Below are positions 8,997 through 16,387 of a stretch of 64,000 nucleotides of DNA, in pieces. Location: contig DAHVAR010000082.1 in assembly GCA_027314515.1 (NCBI GenBank), forward strand, positions 31,627 through 95,626. Reading direction: 5' to 3'. Made by a program: the position numbers and the translations under genes. The DNA comes from Actinomycetota bacterium. Lineage in GTDB: Bacteria; Actinomycetota; Actinomycetes; Streptosporangiales; Streptosporangiaceae. The notes beneath the pieces were generated by a model. The model was not told the origin of the DNA, did not search any database, and saw only the letters and a program-made list of their open reading frames with translations. The stretch's first letter is position 1. Every line of letters starts with the position of its first letter.

Positions 8997-9407
8997 ATGC
9001 ACGGATACGACGACGCCGGGCTCCGGCGGCTCAGCCCGCCAGCTACCGACGACCTGGCAGACAGCGACGACACGGCGGCCAGCGCCCTCCGGCGGCAGGC
9101 CGCCGGGCGCCGCGACGCGGGCGTGCGGCAGATCGGGCGCATCTCTGGCTGGACGGCGGCCGGGCTGGTCGCGGGCGTGGCTGCGGGCGCTGGCTACTTC
9201 GCGCATGCGGTGCCGCCGACGGCAGTTCCGGCGAGCGCGACGGCAGTTCAGGGCACAGTCGGCAGCACCGGGCAGAAGCCGAGCCTCACGCATCCCGTCG
9301 TGACATCCGGCGGCTCCGGAGTCACGGCCGGCACCGCGGGAGGCTCGTCAGCTACCGGCGGCGCGGCAGCTTCCGGCAACGCGACAGCGCAGTGGCGGGA
9401 CAACTGA
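8997..9407 (+). CDS. Small single-span membrane protein of unknown function
   Basis: 136 residues: a charged cytoplasmic N-terminus (about 1-48), one membrane helix (about 50-70, GWTAAGLVAGVAAGAGYFAH) and a low-complexity Gly/Ser/Thr/Ala extracytoplasmic tail. The start ATG follows GGAGAGGAC. Its stop TGA overlaps the ApbE start (TGATG). It occupies the position where an FMN-binding acceptor protein is often found next to ApbE, but I see no recognisable FMN-binding domain or clear threonine flavinylation motif in the tail, so its role is unknown. First gene of the redox operon. Confidence 0.7.
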   Translation: MHGYDDAGLRRLSPPATDDLADSDDTAASALRRQAAGRRDAGVRQIGRISGWTAAGLVAGVAAGAGYFAHAVPPTAVPASATAVQGTVGSTGQKPSLTHPVVTSGGSGVTAGTAGGSSATGGAAASGNATAQWRDN

Positions 9408-10492
9408 TGCCTGCCAGTGCCGTCGCTGTCCGGCCGGATCGCTGCCAGTGGCGGCTCGCCCGATCCGATGTCGTCGCCGTGGCTGAGCGTGACGCCCTCG
9501 GCACCACGGCGCGGCTGGCAGTCTGGCCCGCTAGCGCGCTTCCGGCTGCCGTCGGCGCGGTGGACCGCGAACTGGACCGGCTTGACCGGGCCGCGAGCAG
9601 ATTCCGGCCCGACTCGGAGATCTGCCGGGTGCATGCTGCCCGCGGGCAGCCGGCTGACGTGAGCGACGCGCTGGCCGAGGCGATCGGCGTTGCCCTCGCT
9701 GCTGCGCGGTGGTCTGGCGGCCTGGCGGACCCGACGGTCGGCGCCGCGCTCGTCGCGCTCGGCTACGACCGTGACTTCGCCGAGCTGCAGCTGGCCGGGC
9801 TGGACGAGCAGATCGGCCTTCGGCCGGAGCCTCCGGCGGCGTCCTGGCGGTCGGTCCGCCTGGCCGGGCACCGGGTGCAGATACCGGCCGGCGTGCTGCT
9901 GGACCTCGGCGCGACTGCCAAGGGCCTCGGCGCCGACTGGTCTGCTGCCGCGGCGCTGCGAGCCAGCCGGTGCGGTGGTGTCGTCGTCAGCCTGGGCGGG
10001 GATGTAGCCGTGGCTGGCGACAGTCCCCGGCACGGCTGGCCGGTCCTGGTGGCCGACGATCACCGGATGCGGGTGCGCTCGGCGCATAGCTGGCCGGTGA
10101 CTCAGCTCGTCCTGTTGTCCCGCGGCGGCCTGGCCACGTCTTCCATCTCCTGCCGCCAGTGGCGGCGCTCCGGCCAGAGACTGCATCACATCATCGATCC
10201 GAGGACCGGGCTGCCGGCCGACGGCCCGTGGCGCACCGTCAGCGTGGCAGCGGCGAGGTGCGCTGACGCGAATGCGGCATCGACTGCCGCGATTGTCTGC
10301 GGCAGCGCCGCGCCGCAGTGGCTGGCTGAGCGCGACATCCCTGCTCGCCTCGTTGGCCGAGACGGCAGCGTCGTGCGCGTCGGCGGATGGCCGGACAGCG
10401 ACGGGGCCGTCCTCACACCGCCCGAGCGGCCCTGGCTGCACCTGCCGGGCAGCCTGCCGCGGCGGATCCACGGCTCACCGGACCGGTCATGA
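9407..10492 (+). CDS. apbE: FAD:protein FMN transferase, ApbE family
   Basis: 361 residues. ApbE enzymes use FAD to attach FMN covalently to a Ser/Thr of an exported redox protein. Seen: DRLDRAASRFRPDSEI near the N-terminus, LDLGATAKGLGAD (the conserved DxGxxAKG block), SLGGDVAV, and the metal/FAD-binding HHIIDPRTGLPAD. No clear signal peptide or lipobox, so the place of action is uncertain. ATG at 9407 overlaps the upstream stop by one base; the stop overlaps the next start as ATGA. No obvious acceptor protein is encoded in the window. Confidence 0.88.
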   Translation: MPASAVAVRPDRCQWRLARSDVVAVAERDALGTTARLAVWPASALPAAVGAVDRELDRLDRAASRFRPDSEICRVHAARGQPADVSDALAEAIGVALAAARWSGGLADPTVGAALVALGYDRDFAELQLAGLDEQIGLRPEPPAASWRSVRLAGHRVQIPAGVLLDLGATAKGLGADWSAAAALRASRCGGVVVSLGGDVAVAGDSPRHGWPVLVADDHRMRVRSAHSWPVTQLVLLSRGGLATSSISCRQWRRSGQRLHHIIDPRTGLPADGPWRTVSVAAARCADANAASTAAIVCGSAAPQWLAERDIPARLVGRDGSVVRVGGWPDSDGAVLTPPERPWLHLPGSLPRRIHGSPDRS

Positions 10493-11100
10493 GCAGCGCC
10501 CTCGCCGCCAGCCAGGCCGGCGCCCAGTACCTGTGGTTCCTGTCCCGCAGCAGCGGCGTCGTGCTTCTTGTCCTGCTCAGCGTCGTGATCGTGCTCGGAG
10601 TGGCGACCAGGCTCGGCTCTGCGCCGCGCTGGCTCGCCAGGTTCGCGGTCGCGGAGTTGCACCGCACGCTGTCCCTGTTCGCAGTCGTGCTGCTGGTGCT
10701 GCATGTAGTCACCGCAGTCCTGGATCCGTACGTCACGATCGGCTGGGCGGCTACCGTGCTGCCGTTCGCGTCACCGTACCGGACGCTGGCGATAGGGCTC
10801 GGCACCCTCGCCGTCGACCTGGCCGGAGCCGTCCTGGTGACCAGCCTGGTCCGCGCCCGGCTCGGCTATCGTGCCTGGCGATCCGTGCACTGGCTCGCCT
10901 ACCTCGCCTGGCCGGCGGCGTTTGCGCACTCGCTGACGGCCGGAGGAGACCTTCGCATCTGGTGGGTCGCGCTGGCCGAGTGCGGCTGTGCGGCCCTGGT
11001 GGCCAGCGCGATTATCGTCAGATTGCTGACGCGCCGCGCGCCGGGCCAGCCGCCCGCTGCGCAGCCGCAACCCAAGCGCCAGATGGCGGCACGCTGGTGA
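10489..11100 (+). CDS. Ferric-reductase-like transmembrane protein (b-type haem membrane domain)
   Basis: 203 residues with about five or six membrane helices. Paired His residues in the right helices (ELHRTLSLFAVVLLVLHVV and SVHWLAYLAWPAAFAHSL) fit two b-type haems stacked across the membrane, as in the ferric reductase-like/MsrQ superfamily. It lacks the C-terminal FAD/NADPH domain of NOX-type reductases; in this operon the NuoF/SLBB protein and ferredoxin could supply electrons instead (inference). ATG 10489 overlaps the apbE stop as ATGA, and its stop overlaps the next GTG as GTGA, so translation is coupled. Confidence 0.85.
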   Translation: MSSALAASQAGAQYLWFLSRSSGVVLLVLLSVVIVLGVATRLGSAPRWLARFAVAELHRTLSLFAVVLLVLHVVTAVLDPYVTIGWAATVLPFASPYRTLAIGLGTLAVDLAGAVLVTSLVRARLGYRAWRSVHWLAYLAWPAAFAHSLTAGGDLRIWWVALAECGCAALVASAIIVRLLTRRAPGQPPAAQPQPKRQMAARW

Positions 11101-12413
11101 TCACGGCGAGCGAGCACGCCAGCCGAATCCGCGGCGCACCGCCCATAGCCGGTCCGGGCGGGCTGCCCCGGCTGCTGCCCGGATCCTTCGCCGGGCGGCC
11201 ACTCGGCCTGGCCGGTCACCTGGCCCGGCACGGCGAGCTGCCCGCTGCCGAAGGGCAGGACGCTCGCGCCTGCGCCACGGGCTGGCTGGCCGAGATCGAG
11301 CGCGCTGGCCTGACGGGCCGAGGGGGCGCCGCGTTCCCGACGGCACGCAAGCTGGCTGCTGTCGCGGCCGCGGCTGGCCGGCCGGTCGTGGTCGTCAACG
11401 GCACCGAGGGCGAGCCCGCCAGCGCCAAGGACAAGGTCCTGATGGCAACCGAGCCGCACCTGGTTATCGACGGGGCAGTGCTGGCGGCCTGCATCACCGG
11501 CGCCACCGAGGTGATCATCGTGGCCGGCCCGGCGGTCACCGGGATCGTCGAGGAGGCCATCGCCGAGCGGCGGGCGCTGCGCCGCGACCCCGTTCCGGTC
11601 CGCGTGGTACCAGCCGCTGACCGGTTCGTGGCCGGTGAGGCCAGCGCCGTAGTGAACTGGCTGGCCAATGGCCGTCCGGTGCCGACGCCGGTGCCGCCCC
11701 GGCTCGCGCAGCACGGGCTGCATGGAAGGCCCACCCTCGTGCAGAACGCGGAGACGCTGGCGCATGTCGCACTCATCGTGCGGCACGGTGCGGCCTGGTT
11801 CCGCACGGCAGGCACTCCTGCGGAGCCTGGCTCGATGCTGGTCACCGTCATCGGCGCGGTCCGTGCGCCCGGTGTGCGGGAGGTCGGCATCGGGACGCCG
11901 GTCAGCACGGTGCTCGACGCCGCGGGCGGACCGGCCCAGCGATTGCGCGCGCTGCTCATCGGCGGGTATTTCGGCACCTGGGTGCCGTGGCCGGAAGCGG
12001 CGGACCTGCCGTTCTCCGCGGCTGGCCTGGCTCCACTGCGCGCCGTCCCGGCCGCGGGCCTGGTAGCGGCCCTGCCGGCGGCTGCGTGCGGGCTGGCAGA
12101 GACTGCGCGGGTGGCTCGCTACCTGGCCGATGAATCGGCGGGCCAGTGCGGCCCCTGCGTCTTCGGCCTGGATGCCATCGCAACCGAACTCGGGCGCGTT
12201 GCGGCCGGCCGGCCAGCCAGCCTGGCACTGCTGCGCCGCTGGCTAAGCCAGGTCGACGGGCGTGGCGCATGCCGGCATCCCGACGGTGCGGTCCGCTTCA
12301 TCCGCAGCGGCCTTGAGCTCTTCGGCCCCGAACTTGACCTGCATGCGCGAGGCTGGTGCAGCGGCACCACCGACGATCCTGTGCTGCCCGTCCCGCGGCG
12401 GCTGACGCGATGA
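11097..12413 (+). CDS. NuoF/SLBB-type NADH-binding flavoprotein
   Basis: 438 residues related to the 51-kDa subunit of complex I and to soluble NADH-dependent electron-input modules. Seen: LTGRGGAAFPTARK, the FMN-site segment NGTEGEPASAKDK, an SLBB-like middle (GAVRAPGVREVGIGTPVSTVLDAAGG), and a C-terminal iron-sulfur region with ESAGQCGPCVFGLDAI followed by GACRHPDGAV. The GTG start at 11097 overlaps the upstream TGA; the stop overlaps the ferredoxin ATG. Likely takes electrons from NAD(P)H and passes them to the adjacent ferredoxin and haem membrane protein; direction not proven. Confidence 0.85.
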   Translation: MITASEHASRIRGAPPIAGPGGLPRLLPGSFAGRPLGLAGHLARHGELPAAEGQDARACATGWLAEIERAGLTGRGGAAFPTARKLAAVAAAAGRPVVVVNGTEGEPASAKDKVLMATEPHLVIDGAVLAACITGATEVIIVAGPAVTGIVEEAIAERRALRRDPVPVRVVPAADRFVAGEASAVVNWLANGRPVPTPVPPRLAQHGLHGRPTLVQNAETLAHVALIVRHGAAWFRTAGTPAEPGSMLVTVIGAVRAPGVREVGIGTPVSTVLDAAGGPAQRLRALLIGGYFGTWVPWPEAADLPFSAAGLAPLRAVPAAGLVAALPAAACGLAETARVARYLADESAGQCGPCVFGLDAIATELGRVAAGRPASLALLRRWLSQVDGRGACRHPDGAVRFIRSGLELFGPELDLHARGWCSGTTDDPVLPVPRRLTR

Positions 12414-12628
12414 CCGCCGAGCGCGTTCTTCGCGTCAACCCGATCGCCTGCGCCGGCCGCGGGCTGTGCGCGGAAGTGGCCCCGGAGCTCATCACGCTCG
12501 ACGACTGGGGCTTCCCTGTCATCGCGAAAGGGCCAGTCCCTCCGGGCCAGGCCGCCGAGGCCAGGGCTGCGGTACGGATCTGCCCGCTGCTAGCCCTCCG
12601 GCTGGCAGCGCGCCGCACCGCCGGGTGA
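12410..12628 (+). CDS. Small ferredoxin, three-cysteine (3Fe-4S) type
   Basis: 72 residues. Pattern CAGRGLC (Cys-x5-Cys) near the N-terminus, acidic APELITLDDWGFPVI in the middle, and one further cluster Cys in RICPLLALRL. Three cysteines instead of four is typical of actinobacterial 3Fe-4S ferredoxins that serve P450s and small oxidoreductases. The ATG overlaps the preceding stop as ATGA, which makes it the last gene of the redox operon and its likely soluble electron carrier. Confidence 0.88.
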   Translation: MTAERVLRVNPIACAGRGLCAEVAPELITLDDWGFPVIAKGPVPPGQAAEARAAVRICPLLALRLAARRTAG

Positions 12629-12677
12629 CAGTCAGCTGACCGGCCGCCCGCCCTGAACCGGCCTTGCGCCACAGCCG

Positions 12678-12713
12678 TTGTCCGGCTTAGGTTATTAACT
12701 ACTCTAGTTAGTT
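12678..12713 (+). promoter_or_regulatory. Promoter and degenerate CTAC-N4-GTAG operator of the molybdenum hydroxylase operon
   Basis: TTGTCC (12678-12683), a 16-bp spacer and TACTCT (12700-12705) form a plausible promoter. CTACTCTAGTTA (12699-12710) overlaps the -10 and matches the island motif CTAC-N4-GTAG at the first seven conserved positions; wider arms AACTA/TAGTT (12697-12713) are also inverted. It ends 40 bp before the ATG at 12750. Confidence 0.5.
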
Positions 12714-12749
12714 GTGTTGTGCAGAGCGGAAGGAGCCGGAGGCCAGCTC

Positions 12750-15002
12750 ATGACTGCGGTCGGGTGGACTGGGCAGCCCGTGCGCCGGGTGGAGGACGCG
12801 GAGCTGCTGACCGGGGCCGGGCGCTACCTGGACGACATCCGGTTGCCGGGAATGCTACATCTCGCGGTGGTACGCAGCCCGGTGGCGCATGCGCTGCTCG
12901 GCGGCATCGACACCGCGGCGGCAGCCGCGTCACCCGGCGTGCGCCTGGTCCTGACCGGCGCGGATGTGGCCGGCCTTAGCCGGCTCCCGGTTGCCTCCGA
13001 CAGTGGCGCGCAGGTGTTCGGCCCAGCCGTTCCCATCCTGGCCAGTGAGCGGGTTCGGTTCGCCGGCGAGCCGGTTGCGGTAGTCGTCGCCGAGAGCCGC
13101 GCCGCTGCTGTCGATGCCGCCGAGCTTGTCGACGTCGAATACCAGGAACTACCTGCCGTCACCGATCCCGCGGCGGCGCTGGCTGGCCAAGTAGTCCTGC
13201 ACGGTGACGCAACTGACAACGTGATGTTCCGGTGGCACCAGGCAAGCGGCGACGTCGATGCGGCGTTCGCGAGTGCGGCGGCCATCGTCAGGGCCGATCT
13301 GGAGCTTCCCCGGCTGGCGGCTGCCCCGCTGGAGCCTCGCGGCTGCCTCGCGGCGTACGACGCGGCCGGCGACTACCTGACGGTGCACGCGTCTGCGCAG
13401 GACCCGCACCGGCCGCGGAGACAGCTTGCCGCCGTCTTCGGACGGACGCCGGAGTCGATCCGGGTGATCGTGCCGAATGTAGGCGGCTCGTTCGGCAGCA
13501 AGAGCATGCTCGCGCCGGAGGCTTTCGCCACTGTGCTCGCGGCGCTCCGGCTTGGGCGTCCGGTCAAGTGGGTCGAGACCCGGTCGGAGAACTTCCTCGC
13601 CGCCTACCAAGGCCGGGGGCTGCGGGCCGACTGTGAGCTGGCAGTTGCAGCTGACGGACGCTTCCTCGCCTTGTGCGCGCGTCTGACCAGTGACGTCGGT
13701 GCCTACCTCTACCCGGTATCGCCAGTTCCGGCAGTGCACGCAGGGACGCTGGCGACCGGCTGCTATGACATCCCGGCTGCGTCGGTCGAGGTGACCGGGG
13801 TAGCGACCAACAAGGTTCCGACCGGCCCGTACCGGGGAGCCGGGCGGCCAGAGGGCGCGTTCATCGCCGAGCGGCTCGCCGACCTGACCGCCGCTGAACT
13901 CGGGCTCGACCGTGCCGAGATCCGAAGGCGCAACCTGATCGGCCCGGACGCGATGCCCTACCGCACGGCTGTCGGAACGACGATCGACTCGGGCGACTTC
14001 CCCCGGTTGCTGGACCGTGCCCTGGAGCTGCTGGACTACGATGCCGCGCTTGCCGAACAGCGGCAGGCCAGGGACCGCGGCGAGATCTACGGCGTCGGTA
14101 TGTCGGTTTTCCTGGAGCCCGGCGGCATGGGCCTGTGGGAGAGCGCCGCCGTCTCCGTGCGGCCCGGCGGTCAGGTGGTGGCAGCGGTCGGCTCAACCGC
14201 GCACGGGCAGGGCCACCAGACCGCGTTCGCGCAGCTGCTCGCCGACGAGCTAGGGGTGCCGCCCGCTGCGATCGAGATTCGCGCCGGCGACACGGCCACC
14301 GTCCCGGTCGGCCTTGGCACCTTCGGCAGCCGCTCCGCTATCACCGGCGGATCGGCGCTGATCCTCGCGGCCCGAGAGCTGAAGGCGACAGCGATCAAGC
14401 TGGCGTCGGAGCGGTCCGGAGTGCCGCCAGCAGAGCTAGCCTGGCGCCAGGGCAAGATCCATGGCGCCGGGCCGCCCATCGACCCGCCCGAGCTGAGCGT
14501 GACCGCCGGTGAGCTGTCTGCCTCGGCTGTCTTCCGCCTTGAGCAGCCGGTCTACTCGTCCGGCGCCTACGCGGCGATCGTCAGCATCGACGCGAGCACC
14601 GGCGTGCTGCGGGTCGACCGGCTGGTCGCCGCGCACGACGCGGGCAAAGTGCTGAACCCGCTCATCGCCGAAGGGCAGGTAACGGGCGGTACCTTGCAAG
14701 GATTCGGCGAGGCGGTCAGCGAGCAGGTCAGCTATGACGCTGACGGACAGCTGCTCACCGGAAGCTTCCTCAGCTACGGCATCTTGTCCGCCACCGAGGC
14801 GCCGGTGCTGCAGAGCGAATTCGTCGAGGTACCGTCGCCGCTGAACCCGCTTGGCGTTCGCGGGGTCGGCGAGACTGGCGCCACCGGCGTGCCGGCCGTG
14901 ATCGCCAGTGCCGTCACGGACGCGCTTTCGCCGCTGGGCGTGCGGCACCTCGATCCGCCTTACACTCCCGAGGTCCTGCACGCGGCGGTGGCAGTGACAT
15001 GA
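12750..15002 (+). CDS. Molybdenum hydroxylase large (molybdopterin) subunit, CoxL form-II-like
   Basis: 750 residues of the xanthine oxidase / CO dehydrogenase large-subunit family. These enzymes hydroxylate aldehydes or N-heterocycles, or oxidise CO, using Mo-molybdopterin cytosine dinucleotide. Seen: the N-terminal RRVEDAELLTGAGRYLDDI, FGSKSMLAPEA, PYRGAGRPEGAF, AHGQGHQTAFAQ and GVGETGATGVPAV near the C-terminus. The active-site segment YRGAGR is the form-II signature; true CO dehydrogenases carry AYRCSFR, so CO is not the expected substrate. The ATG at 12750 follows GGAGG. First gene of an L-S-M operon with 4-bp and 14-bp overlaps. Confidence 0.9.
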   Translation: MTAVGWTGQPVRRVEDAELLTGAGRYLDDIRLPGMLHLAVVRSPVAHALLGGIDTAAAAASPGVRLVLTGADVAGLSRLPVASDSGAQVFGPAVPILASERVRFAGEPVAVVVAESRAAAVDAAELVDVEYQELPAVTDPAAALAGQVVLHGDATDNVMFRWHQASGDVDAAFASAAAIVRADLELPRLAAAPLEPRGCLAAYDAAGDYLTVHASAQDPHRPRRQLAAVFGRTPESIRVIVPNVGGSFGSKSMLAPEAFATVLAALRLGRPVKWVETRSENFLAAYQGRGLRADCELAVAADGRFLALCARLTSDVGAYLYPVSPVPAVHAGTLATGCYDIPAASVEVTGVATNKVPTGPYRGAGRPEGAFIAERLADLTAAELGLDRAEIRRRNLIGPDAMPYRTAVGTTIDSGDFPRLLDRALELLDYDAALAEQRQARDRGEIYGVGMSVFLEPGGMGLWESAAVSVRPGGQVVAAVGSTAHGQGHQTAFAQLLADELGVPPAAIEIRAGDTATVPVGLGTFGSRSAITGGSALILAARELKATAIKLASERSGVPPAELAWRQGKIHGAGPPIDPPELSVTAGELSASAVFRLEQPVYSSGAYAAIVSIDASTGVLRVDRLVAAHDAGKVLNPLIAEGQVTGGTLQGFGEAVSEQVSYDADGQLLTGSFLSYGILSATEAPVLQSEFVEVPSPLNPLGVRGVGETGATGVPAVIASAVTDALSPLGVRHLDPPYTPEVLHAAVAVT

Positions 15003-15484
15003 GCCTGACCGCGCGCGTCCGCATCCGGGTGAACGGGGAACTGCAGGTGACGGCGGTTCCGGCCAGGCAGCTGCTGGTCAGCTACCTGCGTGACGATCTG
15101 GGCCTCACCGGAACCAAGATCGGCTGTGACACGACGTCGTGCGGCGCCTGCACGGTACTGCTGAACGGCGAGGCCGTGAAGTCCTGCACGGTCTTCGCGG
15201 CGCAGGCCGATGGTGACGAGGTCATCACGATCGAGGGCCTGGCACCCGCGGGTAGCCTGCACCCGGTGCAGCGCGCGTTCCGCGACGAGCACGCGCTGCA
15301 GTGCGGCTACTGCACGCCGGGCATGGTGTTGGCGGTTGTCTCCCTGCTGCGCGAGCTGCCGGAAGCCAGTGACGCCGACATCCGGCGTGGCCTCGATGGC
15401 AACTTGTGCCGCTGTACCGGGTATACGCCGATCATCCGGGCCGTACGCAGCCTGGCCGCCGGGGCAGCGCATGATCCCGGCTGA
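14999..15484 (+). CDS. Molybdenum hydroxylase small subunit, two [2Fe-2S] clusters
   Basis: 161 residues. The N-terminal plant-type ferredoxin half has GCDTTSCGACTVLLNG plus a later Cys (KSCTVF); the C-terminal all-helical half has ALQCGYCTPGM and NLCRCTGYTPI. These eight cysteines bind the two [2Fe-2S] clusters that carry electrons from Mo to FAD. The ATG overlaps the stop of the large subunit as ATGA. Complete, with the family's usual length. Confidence 0.95.
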   Translation: MSLTARVRIRVNGELQVTAVPARQLLVSYLRDDLGLTGTKIGCDTTSCGACTVLLNGEAVKSCTVFAAQADGDEVITIEGLAPAGSLHPVQRAFRDEHALQCGYCTPGMVLAVVSLLRELPEASDADIRRGLDGNLCRCTGYTPIIRAVRSLAAGAAHDPG

Positions 15485-16319
15485 GTTCGGCTACCGGCGC
15501 GCAGCCAGCGTCGCCGAGGCCATCGGCATGCTGACGCAGGACGAGGACGCCAGGCTGCTGGCTGGCGGGCACTCGCTGATCCCGCTGATGAAACTGCGGC
15601 TTGCTGTCCCGTCGCTGCTGGTCGACATTGGCAAGGTGGCTGAGCTTCGGTACGTCAGCGAGGGCCCGGGCTACCTCGCGATCGGCGCGCTCACCCGCCA
15701 TCACACGCTCGCCACCAACCCGCTCGTCCGGGAGCAGGCCGGCCTGCTGGCGGCCGTCGCCACCGAGATCGGCGACCCGCAAGTCCGTCATCGCGGGACT
15801 ATCGGCGGGTCGCTTGCGCACGGCGACCCGGCCTCGGACCTGCCTGCTGCGCTGCTCGCGCTGGATGCCAGCTACCTGGTCAGCAGCCCGGCCGGCAACC
15901 GGGTTATTTCCGCCGGCGTATTCCACCTGGGCTTCCTGCAGACCGCGCTGCAGCATGGAGAGGTGATCACCGAAATCCGGGTTCCATCCGGCACCGGCAG
16001 CTACGGGTTCCGCAAGTTCCGGGCGAGATCGATGGACTGGGCGATGGCCGGCGTAGCCGCGGCCCGGACGCCGTCGGGCATCCGTGTCGCGCTGGTGAAC
16101 ATGGGCGCCGTCCCGCTCAGGGCCGCGGCGGTCGAGGCCGCCCTGTCGGCCGGCCGCCCGGCCGCCGAGGCTGCGGCGCTAGCGGCGGTAGACACCGCTC
16201 CCCCGGCTGATACCAGCGCGAGCGCCGGCTTCCGCCGCCACCTGGCCAGGGTTCTCACCGGCCAGGCCCTCGCCGATGTCGACGCGGCAGCGCCCGGCCG
16301 GGCCGGGAGTGTAGAGTGA
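15471..16319 (+). CDS. Molybdenum hydroxylase medium subunit, FAD-binding
   Basis: 282 residues. FAD-binding blocks AGGHSLIPLMKLRLA (about 25-40) and the TIGGSLAHGDPASDLP segment (about 107-122) are intact; a CO-dehydrogenase-flavoprotein C-terminal domain follows (SYGFRKFRARSMDWAMAGVAAA). The ATG lies inside the end of the small-subunit gene (14-bp overlap). It completes the L-S-M hydroxylase. No dedicated maturation genes (CoxD/E/F/G, XdhC) are seen nearby. Confidence 0.93.
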   Translation: MIPAEFGYRRAASVAEAIGMLTQDEDARLLAGGHSLIPLMKLRLAVPSLLVDIGKVAELRYVSEGPGYLAIGALTRHHTLATNPLVREQAGLLAAVATEIGDPQVRHRGTIGGSLAHGDPASDLPAALLALDASYLVSSPAGNRVISAGVFHLGFLQTALQHGEVITEIRVPSGTGSYGFRKFRARSMDWAMAGVAAARTPSGIRVALVNMGAVPLRAAAVEAALSAGRPAAEAAALAAVDTAPPADTSASAGFRRHLARVLTGQALADVDAAAPGRAGSVE

Positions 16320-16328
16320 GTTTATAAA

Positions 16329-16340
16329 CTACTAGAGTAG
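16329..16340. promoter_or_regulatory. CTAC-N4-GTAG palindrome before the ligase operon (perfect copy)
   Basis: CTACTAGAGTAG: both four-base arms are perfect and the arms extend to CTACT/AGTAG. It sits 48 bp before the ATG at 16388, the same distance as the perfect copy before the amidohydrolase at 36570. Most likely the operator of the ligase-thiolase-amidohydrolase-SDR operon. Confidence 0.65.
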
Positions 16341-16387
16341 GTATCTCCGCGGGCGAATGCGCCAGCCGATAGGAGGAGCAGCTATCG

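Noticed and set aside
8997..9407. The 136-aa protein as the flavinylated target of ApbE
   Set aside because: No FMN-binding domain and no clear Ser/Thr-Gly-Ala-Thr-type motif; left as a question and not as a call.
12750..16319. Aerobic CO dehydrogenase (true CoxMSL)
   Set aside because: The active-site loop reads PYRGAGR and not AYRCSFR, and cox maturation genes are absent.
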